A DNA stretch of 64,000 nucleotides from Opitutaceae bacterium (GTDB taxonomy: Bacteria; Verrucomicrobiota; Verrucomicrobiia; Opitutales; Opitutaceae): positions 248,001-312,000 of the forward strand of contig JAIXWF010000012.1 of the NCBI GenBank assembly GCA_027482185.1, read 5' to 3'. Numbering within the stretch: position 1 is the stretch's first letter; each line of letters opens with the position of its first letter. A model generated the notes under the pieces. That model was not told the origin of the DNA. It searched no databases and was given only the letters and a program-made list of their open reading frames with translations. A program made the position numbers and the translations under genes. Below, piece by piece: positions 25,775 to 34,246 of this stretch.

Positions 25775-27174
25775 GCGGCACCTCCCGCCGTCGCCGGCTC
25801 GGGTTCGCGCTTGGTCCGCGCCGGCAACACGATCTGCACCTGCACGCCGCCGCTCTCGGGCGCGACGATATCCAGCAGCCCGGCGTCGCCGTGCAGCGCC
25901 CGAAGGCGCTGCTCCGTATTCGAAATCCCGATGCCACGCCGCGAAGCTCCCGTGGCGGCGGCCTTCAGGCCGACGCCGTCGTCCGCCACCGTCAACCGCA
26001 GTGTATCCCCGACCCGGTCGGCCCGGATCGTGAGGGTTCCCGGCGCCCGCCGCGGCTCGATCCCGTGCCGCACGGCGTTCTCCGCCAGCGGCTGCAGCAC
26101 GAAGGTCGGCACGAGCACGCCGAGCGCCGCCGGATCGATCTCGCGGACAATCTTCAATCGGCCGCCGAGGCGCGTCTGCTCGATGGCCAGATAGCAATCG
26201 AGCAGTTCCAGTTCCCGCACCAAGGGCACCTCGTGCTCGGAAGTCTGCAGCGAGAGCCGGAGCAGTTCGCTGAGATCGCCGATCAATTCGTCCGCAGCGT
26301 TCGCGTCGCGGTGCACCAGCGTGGAGATCGCGTTCAAGGTATTGAAGAGGAAGTGCGGCTGCAGTTGGAGCCGCAGGGCGTCGAGCTTGGCGCGGCTCAA
26401 ACCGGCGGCCAACGCCAACGCCTCCCGCTCGCGGTCCTGCGCGCGGCGGTAGTACGCAAAGGCATGCGCGAGGCACGCGATGATCGCGTAGATCGTGGCA
26501 TTCACGTTCGCGCGCAGAATAATGCCGCTGAACGGCGGCCAGAACCGCATCATCCAGCTGCCACCGCCGCCCGGCATCGGCATGGGCATCGCGCGCGGAC
26601 CGTCGCCGCCCGGCCGCGGTCCGCCTTTGCCGATCCGGCGCTCCGAGGGGATAGCTTCGCCGGGTGCCTCGGGCCCGGCGTCCACGGGCGCCGGCCGCAC
26701 GCCGCGATCGCGGTCCGGCCGGAAACCTTCCGGCATCGGCCGGTCGCGCCACTCCTTGCGCATCCGTTCGGGCATCGTGCCGTCGGGCGGAGGCATCGGC
26801 TCGAATCGGTCGCGCGACATCGGACTGCGGCCGCCCGGACCGCCGCCGCGGGGGCCGGGCACCGGGGCAAACTGCGCCCCGATCCACATCATGACGCCGG
26901 AGCAAAGCAGGCACGCCAGAAGGTGCACCGGCACGCTGCGCCGGAGCCGCCCGCGCTCGACGGGAAACCGCCGCGCCAACCAGAACACCGCCGGCGCCAA
27001 CACGACCCAAGGCAGCCAATGGCTCGCGGAAAATGTCAGGGCCTCGGTCCGCGTCGACCAACCCGACATCTCGATCAGGCCGGCGAACACCAACGCGAGC
27101 ACGACCCAGAGCAGCGCCTGCAAGGCCAGCACCGTGCGCAGGCGCCACGGACGGTCTTTCGGCGGATTCGGCAC
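25771..27174 (-). CDS. LytS/His_kinase-family sensor histidine kinase with Met/Pro-rich loop
   Basis: A 467-residue sensor. Four transmembrane segments are predicted at about 12-36, 48-68, 82-102 and 222-242. Between TM3 and TM4 lies a loop of about 115 residues, extremely rich in Pro, Gly, Arg, Asp and Met, including MPMPMP near 196-201, predicted outside the inner membrane. The cytoplasmic kinase has H274 in LQPHFLFNTLNA, an N box LAENAVRHGI and glycine boxes. The signal is unknown. The start is uncertain: GTG codons at 27174 and 27201 are both in frame, and the frame remains open upstream antisense to the next gene. Confidence 0.85.
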   Translation of the reverse strand: MPNPPKDRPWRLRTVLALQALLWVVLALVFAGLIEMSGWSTRTEALTFSASHWLPWVVLAPAVFWLARRFPVERGRLRRSVPVHLLACLLCSGVMMWIGAQFAPVPGPRGGGPGGRSPMSRDRFEPMPPPDGTMPERMRKEWRDRPMPEGFRPDRDRGVRPAPVDAGPEAPGEAIPSERRIGKGGPRPGGDGPRAMPMPMPGGGGSWMMRFWPPFSGIILRANVNATIYAIIACLAHAFAYYRRAQDREREALALAAGLSRAKLDALRLQLQPHFLFNTLNAISTLVHRDANAADELIGDLSELLRLSLQTSEHEVPLVRELELLDCYLAIEQTRLGGRLKIVREIDPAALGVLVPTFVLQPLAENAVRHGIEPRRAPGTLTIRADRVGDTLRLTVADDGVGLKAAATGASRRGIGISNTEQRLRALHGDAGLLDIVAPESGGVQVQIVLPARTKREPEPATAGGAA

Positions 27175-27399
27175 GGTTTCAGTGTTCGAAAGGGAGGGCA
27201 CGGGGTTCAACGGTGAAAAGCGGTCCCGCGACGCTGGCCGAATTTGTTCCCTCGCCGAGCCCGTTGGGATGAATCCGCCTTTTTTTGGAGCCAAGGCCTT
27301 TCGGTGCCGGCGTTCGCCCCTTTCCCTCCCCGGCACCAAATTTCCCCGCCTTCGCCCCCGCGGCGCTGCGCCCAAGCCGGATCTGGGCAGGCTCGCCGC

Positions 27400-30300
27400 A
27401 TGACCCACCTTCGTCCCATTCTCCTCCTCATCGCCACCCTGCTCATGCCCACGCTCCGTCTTCGTCCCGTCGCCGCCCTCGTGGTCGCCGTCCTCTCGAC
27501 GCTCGCCACTCCGCTCGCCGGCGCGCCCGTCATCAACGAGTTCATGGCCCGCCCCGGCACCGGCTACCCGGAGGACACGGCGCTCGAGTTCATCGAAATC
27601 CACAATCCGGATACCGCCGCCGTCAGCCTCGCCGGCTGGGCCCTGACGAAGGGCGTCGACTATGTCTTCCCCGCCGGTACCTCGATTCCCGCCGGCGGCT
27701 ATCTGGTCGTCGCCGCCAACCCGACGGCCCTCCGCGCCGCCGCGCCGGCCCTCGCCGCTTCCGCCGTGGTCGGTCCCTGGCGCAGCGGAGCCACCCTTGC
27801 CAACAAGGGCGAAACCGTGACCCTGGCCAACGCCGCCGGCACGGTCGTCGATCAGGTCGATTACGCGGACGAAGGCGACTGGGCCGTCCGCACGCGCGAT
27901 TCGCTCGGCGGCTGGTCCTGGGTTTCCCCGGCCTTCGGCAGCGGCCGCTCCCTCGAACGCCGCAACCCCCGCCTCGCCGTGACCCACGCCCACAACTGGG
28001 GCCCCTCCTCCGCCGCCGGCGGCACGCCCGGCGCCGCCAACTCCGTCCTCGCGGCCAACATCGCCCCCGTGATTTCCGCCGTCGCCCACAGTCCCGCCGT
28101 GCCGAAGAGCACGGAGGCGGTCACGATCTCCGCCCGGCTGCGCGACGAGTCCGCCGCCACGGGTCTCGCCGCAACGCTGTTCTGGCGCGACGCCACCACG
28201 GCCGCCCCGGGCGCGTTCCAGACGGTCACCATGAGCCACATCGGCGACGGCATCTTCACCGCCGGGATCGCCGCCCTCGCCGACAAATCCGTCGTCGAAT
28301 ACTACATTTCCGCCACCGACGGCACGCTCTCCCGCACGTGGCCTGCGCCCAGCAGCGAAGGCCAGAACACCAACGCCCTCTACCAAGTGGACAATGAGGT
28401 CGTCGCCGGCGCCGCCCCCGTTTACCGGCTCATCCTCACCGGCGCCGAGAACGCCGCCTACACCGCCTACACGGCCGCCGCCGCGGGCGGTCCGGGTCAA
28501 CCCGGCGGGGGCGGCCCCGGCGGCGGCATCGGCGACCGCCAATTCAACTTCACCCTCGTCGCGACCCGCGGGTCCGACGCCACCGTCCGCCACCTCTCCT
28601 CGATGCGCGTCCGCGGCAACAGCTCGCGCAACTACACCATCAAGCCGCTCCGCATCTCGCTGCCCAGCGACGACCGCTGGGGCGGCGTGAGCGACTTCCT
28701 CATCAATCCCCGCGGCGCCCCGGTGCAGTTGCTCTCGCACCGGATCCAACGCGCCGCCGGACTGATCACCGGCGACGCCACGCCGATCGAGGTCCGGCGC
28801 AACGGCGTCGAATACGCCGTCAACGTCGGCGCCACGGCCGACCACGGCCAACTCATGCGCGTGGAAGAACTCGGCGGCGACTACCTCGACAACCACTTCC
28901 CGCTCGCCGCTTCCGCCCAACTCTACCGCAAAGTCTCGATCACCAACTGGGCCTACAGCTCCGCCACCGCCCCGGCCAACCCCGACCTCACGTGGTCGGG
29001 TTGGTCCAAGCAGAACAACGCCGCCGCCAACGACTGGAGCGACGTGATGAATTTCACCAAGGTCTGGCAGGACACGCTCGCCGGCTACTTCACCGGCGGC
29101 AGTTCCGGCAACCTCGCCGCCGGCACCTGGAACGGCACGCCCGTCTCCGACGCCGACTACGCCAAACTCGCCGAAGTCGCCGACCTCGACTACCTCGCCC
29201 GCTGGCTGGCGGTCATGACCGTCATTCCCAACGCCGAGGAAAACCTCTCCACCGGCGAGGACGACGACTACGCCGCGGCCTTCGTCTCCGATGGCACCCG
29301 GACCAAGATGTATCCGTTGCCTCACGACATGGATACGACCTTCGGCCTCGGCGAGGTCGCGGTGACCGCCACCGCCAAGGGCCTCTACGATAGCACCGAG
29401 ATCGGCGCCCGCACCGGCAACTTTGCGGACACGCAGATGAAGCCGCTCCTGCCCCTGCTCGGCGACTCCACGCGGCCCGGCCACGCCGCGTTCCGCGAGA
29501 AATACCTCACGACGATCCGCGAGCTTTTCGGCTCGGTCTTCGACGCCGACACGACTTCGAACGCCAATCCGCCCTTCTACCAATTCGTCGACAACCACCT
29601 TGGCTGGACGCCCGCCACTTACCGCCAGCAGATCAAAACCTTCATGACCGCGCGGCAAACGCACCTGCTCGGTCTCATCGGCGCCGCGAAAATCGCGCCC
29701 GCCGCCGCCACCAGCACGGCCACCGCGACCGCCGCCGCGCCTTCCCTCCGGATCAACGAGGTCCTCGCGGCCAACACGAAGCTGGCCAACGGCTCCGTCT
29801 TCCCGGACCTGATCGAGTTGCACAACGCCGGCACCGCCGACGTTTCCCTCACCGGCAAGAGCCTCTCCGACGATCCCGCCGAGCCGCGCAAGTTCGTCTT
29901 CCCGGCGAACACCGTCATCCCCGCCGGCGGCTACCTCGTCGTCTCCGCCGCCACCGGCACCGTCGCCACCGGCCTCAACACCGGCTTCGCCCTCGACGCC
30001 GAGGGCGACACGGTCCGTCTCTACGACAGCCCCGCCAACAACGGCGTGCTGCTCGACAGCGTCACCTTCGGTTTCCAGATCCCCGATTTCTCGATCTCCC
30101 GCACCGGCACCTCCGGCACGACCTGGGCCCTCGCGGCGCCGACGCCCGCCGCCGCCAACGGCTCGCCCGCCGCGCTCGCCGCCGCCTCCGGCCTGCGCAT
30201 CAACGAGTGGGCCGCCCACGTGACCTGGCGCCTCGACCACGACTTGATCGAATTGCACAACTCCGCGGCCCAACCCGTGGCCCTCGCCGGCCTGCGGCTG

Positions 30301-32199
30301 AGCGACGACTACGCCCGGCCGAGCCGGTTCATCTTCCCGAGCCTGAGCTTCATCGCGCCGGGCGGTTTCCTTCCGCTCTACGGTGCGGACTTCGGCTTCG
30401 CCGTCGACGGCGACTTCGACTTCATTTTCCTCACCGGCGAAAACGGCGCGATCGTCGACAGCGTCGATCTCGTTTCCCAACCGTTCGACACTTCGACCGG
30501 CCGCAGCCCCGACAGCGGCGCGACCTACGCCGCCTTCGACGTGCCGACGCCCGGCATTTCCAACGCCACCGCCCTGCCCGCCGCCTACACCGCGCTGCTC
30601 GCGCAATTGCGTATCACCGAGGTCATGTACGACCCGTCCGGCGGCAGCGACTACGAGTACGTGGAACTCCAGAACACCGGCACCACGACCCTCGACCTCG
30701 GCGGCGTGCGTTTTACCAACGGCCTCGACTACACCTTCCCTGCCGGCACCTCCCTCGCCGCCGGCGCCTATACCGTGGTGGCGCGCAATCGGACCACGTT
30801 TCTCGCCCGCTATCCGGCCGCCGCCGCCAGCCTTGCGCCCGGTGCCTTCTCCGGCGCGCTCGACAACAACGGCGAAAACATCGCCGTCACGCTGCCCGCC
30901 CCGTGGTATGTCCACATCGTCCGTTTCCGCTACGAATCGACCTGGCAGCCGCTGACCGCGGGCAACGGCTACTCCCTCGCCGTCCGCACACCCGCCCTCA
31001 CCGCCGTGCGCGATCTCTCCACCGCCTCGAGCTGGCGCGCCTCCTCCGCCGCCAACGGCAGCCCCGGCAGCGCCGACTCCTCCACCGTCACCATCGCCTC
31101 GCTCTCGGGCACCGCACTTTCCGCCACCGCCGGTTCCGCCGCCACGCTCGGCGTCCGCGTCTCCGCCTCCGGTCCCGTCACCTACCAATGGCAGCAGCTG
31201 GTCAACGGCACCTGGATCAATCTCACCGGCGCCACCTCCGCGACCTACACCATCGCGAGCACGCAGGCCTTCAACGCCGGCTCCTACCGCGTGCTGGTCA
31301 CGGCCGACGGCGCGACGCTGACCAGCGATGTGACCGTTCTGACGGTGGTCGGCGCCAGCGGCACGAATTCGTCGCGCTTGGTCAACATCTCCACCCGCGC
31401 GCAGTCGCTCACCGGCAGCAACGCCGTCGTCCCCGGCTTCGTGATCGCCGGCTCCGCCAGCAAACGCCTCCTGATCCGCGCCGTCGGTCCGACCCTCGGG
31501 GCCTTCGGGGTTTCCGGCGTCCTCGCCGATCCGAATCTCACGCTGCAGCGCTACAACGCCGCGACCGCGGCCTACGCAACCGTCGCCACCAACGACAATT
31601 GGTCCGCCGCGGCCAACGCCGCCACCGTCACGACGACCACCGCCGCGGTAGGCGGTTTCCCGCTCGGCGCCACCGCGGCCGACGCCGCGCTTCTCGTCGA
31701 CCTCGCTCCCGGCCAGTACACGGCCGCGGTCGGCGCCGCCAACAACGGCACGGGCGTCGCCCTCGTCGAACTCTACGACGCCGACTCCGGCACTCCCTCG
31801 AGCCGCCTCGCCAACCTCGCCACCCGCGCCTTCGTCGGCACCGGTGACAACGCCGTCGCCGCCGGCTTCGTGATTTCCGGCACCGGCACCAAGACCCTGC
31901 TCGTGCGTGCCGTCGGCCCGACCCTCGGCGGCTTCGGCGTCACCGGCACCCTCGCCGACCCGCAGCTCGCCCTCTACAGCGGCACCCAGTCGATTCTGGC
32001 CAACGACGACTGGAGCACCGGCTCCGGCGCCGCGACCACCGCCACCGTCGCGGCCCAAGTCGGCGCGTTCGCCCTGCCCACGGGCAGCAAGGACGCCGCC
32101 TTTGTCGTCACGCTCCCGGCCGGCGCCTACACCGTGCAGGTCAACGGCACCAACAGCACCACGGGCGTGGCCCTGGTGGAAGTGTACGAAGTGCCATGA
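27400..32199 (+). CDS. giant secreted lamin-tail/CotH-domain surface protein
   Basis: A 1,599-residue exported protein. A hydrophobic leader spans about 1-42. Domain order: lamin-tail domain (about 43-190), a region leading to a CotH-kinase-like domain (about 340-690; HDMD near 641), three further lamin-tail domains starting near 782, 930 and 1068, and an Ig-like domain (about 1229-1320). Last come two copies of a domain of about 135 residues (1324-1465 and 1467-1599) ending GVALVEVYEVP. The final duplicated domain also ends the NHL protein at 56993. CotH relatives phosphorylate proteins, but whether this copy is catalytic is unclear. A Gly/Pro patch (PGQPGGGGPGGG) sits near 370. The upstream gap to the kinase gene is divergent. 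Confidence 0.9.
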   Translation: MTHLRPILLLIATLLMPTLRLRPVAALVVAVLSTLATPLAGAPVINEFMARPGTGYPEDTALEFIEIHNPDTAAVSLAGWALTKGVDYVFPAGTSIPAGGYLVVAANPTALRAAAPALAASAVVGPWRSGATLANKGETVTLANAAGTVVDQVDYADEGDWAVRTRDSLGGWSWVSPAFGSGRSLERRNPRLAVTHAHNWGPSSAAGGTPGAANSVLAANIAPVISAVAHSPAVPKSTEAVTISARLRDESAATGLAATLFWRDATTAAPGAFQTVTMSHIGDGIFTAGIAALADKSVVEYYISATDGTLSRTWPAPSSEGQNTNALYQVDNEVVAGAAPVYRLILTGAENAAYTAYTAAAAGGPGQPGGGGPGGGIGDRQFNFTLVATRGSDATVRHLSSMRVRGNSSRNYTIKPLRISLPSDDRWGGVSDFLINPRGAPVQLLSHRIQRAAGLITGDATPIEVRRNGVEYAVNVGATADHGQLMRVEELGGDYLDNHFPLAASAQLYRKVSITNWAYSSATAPANPDLTWSGWSKQNNAAANDWSDVMNFTKVWQDTLAGYFTGGSSGNLAAGTWNGTPVSDADYAKLAEVADLDYLARWLAVMTVIPNAEENLSTGEDDDYAAAFVSDGTRTKMYPLPHDMDTTFGLGEVAVTATAKGLYDSTEIGARTGNFADTQMKPLLPLLGDSTRPGHAAFREKYLTTIRELFGSVFDADTTSNANPPFYQFVDNHLGWTPATYRQQIKTFMTARQTHLLGLIGAAKIAPAAATSTATATAAAPSLRINEVLAANTKLANGSVFPDLIELHNAGTADVSLTGKSLSDDPAEPRKFVFPANTVIPAGGYLVVSAATGTVATGLNTGFALDAEGDTVRLYDSPANNGVLLDSVTFGFQIPDFSISRTGTSGTTWALAAPTPAAANGSPAALAAASGLRINEWAAHVTWRLDHDLIELHNSAAQPVALAGLRLSDDYARPSRFIFPSLSFIAPGGFLPLYGADFGFAVDGDFDFIFLTGENGAIVDSVDLVSQPFDTSTGRSPDSGATYAAFDVPTPGISNATALPAAYTALLAQLRITEVMYDPSGGSDYEYVELQNTGTTTLDLGGVRFTNGLDYTFPAGTSLAAGAYTVVARNRTTFLARYPAAAASLAPGAFSGALDNNGENIAVTLPAPWYVHIVRFRYESTWQPLTAGNGYSLAVRTPALTAVRDLSTASSWRASSAANGSPGSADSSTVTIASLSGTALSATAGSAATLGVRVSASGPVTYQWQQLVNGTWINLTGATSATYTIASTQAFNAGSYRVLVTADGATLTSDVTVLTVVGASGTNSSRLVNISTRAQSLTGSNAVVPGFVIAGSASKRLLIRAVGPTLGAFGVSGVLADPNLTLQRYNAATAAYATVATNDNWSAAANAATVTTTTAAVGGFPLGATAADAALLVDLAPGQYTAAVGAANNGTGVALVELYDADSGTPSSRLANLATRAFVGTGDNAVAAGFVISGTGTKTLLVRAVGPTLGGFGVTGTLADPQLALYSGTQSILANDDWSTGSGAATTATVAAQVGAFALPTGSKDAAFVVTLPAGAYTVQVNGTNSTTGVALVEVYEVP

Positions 32200-32271
32200 C
32201 GCACAACGGCCCACGGGGTGCCGTTTGCGGGCTCGACGGATATTCCCGCCGGGCCCACGCTGCGCCCCGCC

Positions 32272-32907
32272 ATGCCGATCAAGTTCGCCCGCGATGGCCA
32301 GCCCCTCGGCGATTTCGCCGAATCCGAAGTCCCCGCCCTGGTGGCCGCCGGTAAGCTCCGGCCCGACGATCTGTTCTGGGTCCCCGGCATGACGGCCTGG
32401 GCCGCCGTTTCAACCCGCTGGAGCACCACGAACGTCGCCGCCGAGATCCGCAGCCTTCACTTGGCGCACGAGGCGTCGGTCCGTTCGGTCGGCTCCCTCT
32501 ACCTCCTTGGCGCGCTGGTCGCGATCCTTTGGGCCGCCGCGATTTTGGGCGCCGCCACGGTCCAATTCCAGGCCTCGTCGCTCGTCGGAGTCCTGCTGCT
32601 CCTCCTCGGCATCCTCCAGGGCTGGGTCGGTTTCAGACTGCGCAAACTCGATCCCAAGGTTCGCCTCCCCGCCGCCATCCTCGCCGGCCTCGGCCTGCTG
32701 GCTTTTCCCTTCGGCACCCTGATCAACGCCTACGTCCTCTACCTGCTCCTCTCCGCCAAAGGGACCCGCATTTTTGCGCCCGACTACCGCGACATCGTCG
32801 CGGCGACTCCCGACCTCAAATACAAGACAAGTATCATCGTCTGGGCCATGCTCGGGATTCTTGTGGCAGTCCTGATCGCCGTGGTCGTCGGACTCGCCCT
32901 GAAATAG
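32272..32907 (+). CDS. GYF_2/DUF4339 domain membrane protein
   Basis: A 211-residue protein. The N-terminal 55 residues form a GYF_2 (DUF4339) domain (ARDGQPLGDFAESEVPALVA, then LRPDDLFWVPGM and W), a small module thought to bind proline-rich peptides or mediate interactions. Three or four hydrophobic segments follow at about 75-100, 105-122, 135-165 and 185-210. The start at 32272 (MPIKFARDG) places the GYF domain at the very N-terminus. The protein is probably in the inner membrane. Its function is unknown. Confidence 0.82.
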   Translation: MPIKFARDGQPLGDFAESEVPALVAAGKLRPDDLFWVPGMTAWAAVSTRWSTTNVAAEIRSLHLAHEASVRSVGSLYLLGALVAILWAAAILGAATVQFQASSLVGVLLLLLGILQGWVGFRLRKLDPKVRLPAAILAGLGLLAFPFGTLINAYVLYLLLSAKGTRIFAPDYRDIVAATPDLKYKTSIIVWAMLGILVAVLIAVVVGLALK

Positions 32908-32987
32908 GCTCCGCGCTCCGGCCGGCCGCACTCCCCGGGGCCGGCTTGCCTGGTATCGTCGCCCCGCGTTTGCTCCCTCCTTTTCCC

Positions 32988-33722
32988 ATGTCTGCCCCTT
33001 CCTCCGCCCCAGTCGCAGTCGTCACCGGCGCCGGTTCCGGCGTCGGCCGCGCCACCGCCCTCCTCTTCGCCCGCCACGGTTGGCAGGTCACGCTCGTCGG
33101 CCGCCGGCCCGAGGCCCTGGCGGAAACCGTCGGTCTCGCCCCCGCAGCCGACCGGCCGCGCCTCGTCGCGTTCCCCTGCGACCTCGGCCAGCCCGAGGCC
33201 ATCGCCGCGCTCGCCCGCGACGTGCTCGCCCGCTGCGGCCGCGTCGATGTCCTCGTCAACGCCGCCGGCAGCAACATCCCGCAGCGTTCGCTCGGGGAAC
33301 TGTCCCGCGCGGACTACGGCGCCGTCATGGACGCCAACGTCACCGGCGTGCTTTGGACCGTGCAGGCGTTTCTGCCCGCCATGCGCGCCGCCGGCCAAGG
33401 CACCATCGTCAACATCGGCTCCGAGGCCGGCAAGCAGGCCTCCGCCAAAGCCGGCGCCGCCTATGTCGTCTCCAAGTTCGGTCTCACGGGTCTCACGCAG
33501 ACGATCAACGCCGAGGAACGCCCCCACGGCATCCGCGCCACCTGCGTGTTTCCCGGCGACATCGACACGCCCCTGCTCAACAAGCGCCCGGTGCCGCCGC
33601 CGCCCGAAGCGCGGACGAAAATGATGCAGCCCGAAGATATCGCGGCCTGCGCGTGGTTCGCCGCCACGCTTCCCGCCCGCGCGACGATCGAGGAAATCCT
33701 GATCCGTCCCTCGCGGACCTGA
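32988..33722 (+). CDS. short-chain dehydrogenase/reductase
   Basis: A 244-residue classical SDR. The cofactor motif is TGAGSGVG (14-21), NAAG is near 94, the catalytic Ser is in NIGSEAG, and Tyr and Lys are in YVVSKFG. FPGDIDTPLL follows the active site as in typical members. R/D positions after the second beta strand (GRRPEAL) suggest a preference for NADP. The substrate is not identifiable. It is a single gene with 80 bases before it and a small convergent gene after it. Confidence 0.9.
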   Translation: MSAPSSAPVAVVTGAGSGVGRATALLFARHGWQVTLVGRRPEALAETVGLAPAADRPRLVAFPCDLGQPEAIAALARDVLARCGRVDVLVNAAGSNIPQRSLGELSRADYGAVMDANVTGVLWTVQAFLPAMRAAGQGTIVNIGSEAGKQASAKAGAAYVVSKFGLTGLTQTINAEERPHGIRATCVFPGDIDTPLLNKRPVPPPPEARTKMMQPEDIAACAWFAATLPARATIEEILIRPSRT

Positions 33723-33739
33723 ACCGCCCCGCCGGGCGC

Positions 33740-33772
33740 AAAAAAAAAGCCGGCCCGCGCAAACGGGCCGGC
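33740..33772 (-). terminator. intrinsic terminator of the small membrane protein gene
   Basis: Perfect 9-bp stem GCCGGCCCG (33749-33757) / CGGGCCGGC (33764-33772) with a CGCAAA loop. On the minus strand it is followed by nine T residues. It is the strongest terminator in the window. Confidence 0.9.
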
Positions 33773-33793
33773 CAAAAGTTCGCGGAAAAGGAA

Positions 33794-33997
33794 TTACTGG
33801 CCCGTCGCCGCCGGGGCCGCCGGAGCCGCCGCGGGCTTCACGTTCGAGTGGTGCTTGCTCGCCGCGTCGTTGATGTGGAACGCGCTGACCGAGATGACCG
33901 CGACCACCGCCGCGAACACGGCGTAGGCGACGGGCTTCGGCACGGTCTTCGCGGGCGATTTCAAACCGACTTCCTGACGGTAATCTTTGTGAACCAT
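33794..33997 (-). CDS. small single-pass membrane protein
   Basis: A 67-residue protein with a charged N-terminus (MVHKDYRQEVGLKSPAK), one transmembrane helix (about 23-41) and an Ala/Pro-rich C-terminus (AAAPAAPAAT). I do not recognise it. The strong terminator 21 bases after its stop and the lysine-rich N-terminus support a genuine, well-expressed gene. Possible roles include a small subunit of a respiratory or envelope complex, but the sequence does not show which. Confidence 0.75.
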   Translation of the reverse strand: MVHKDYRQEVGLKSPAKTVPKPVAYAVFAAVVAVISVSAFHINDAASKHHSNVKPAAAPAAPAATGQ

Positions 33998-34162
33998 GGT
34001 ATGTGTTGTTGTCTGGGGGATGAGGATACGGCCGATGCAGCCGGCCGACGGGGACCGCTCAGCAAGTGCCGGACCGAGTATGCGTCAATCGCAACCCATG
34101 ACGTTTTCTCACGTAGCCCGGGACGGGTGTGAAAAAGCTTCATTTTTCCAACGCTCCACCCG

Positions 34163-34212
34163 CAAAAACGCCGGCCGGCGGGCGCTTGGATCCCAAGCTC
34201 CGCCGGCCGGCG
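34163..34212 (-). terminator. terminator hairpin after the autotransporter gene
   Basis: A near-perfect inverted repeat of about 20 bp: left arm 34169-34189, right arm 34193-34212, each containing CGCCGGCCGGCG and CTTGG/CCAAG. It lies 35 bases beyond the autotransporter stop. On the minus strand the hairpin is followed by TTTTT (34164-34168). Confidence 0.82.
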
Positions 34213-34246
34213 CCTTGCTCCCGTCCCGGTCGACCGGGACCGCGGC

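Noticed and set aside
27205..32214. A very long open frame on the minus strand opposite the lamin-tail gene, joined to the kinase frame
   Set aside because: It is antisense to a gene with clear domains, Gly/Val/Asp-rich, and shows no domain. Only the part from about 27174 downward is kinase. High GC suppresses stop codons in the opposite frame.
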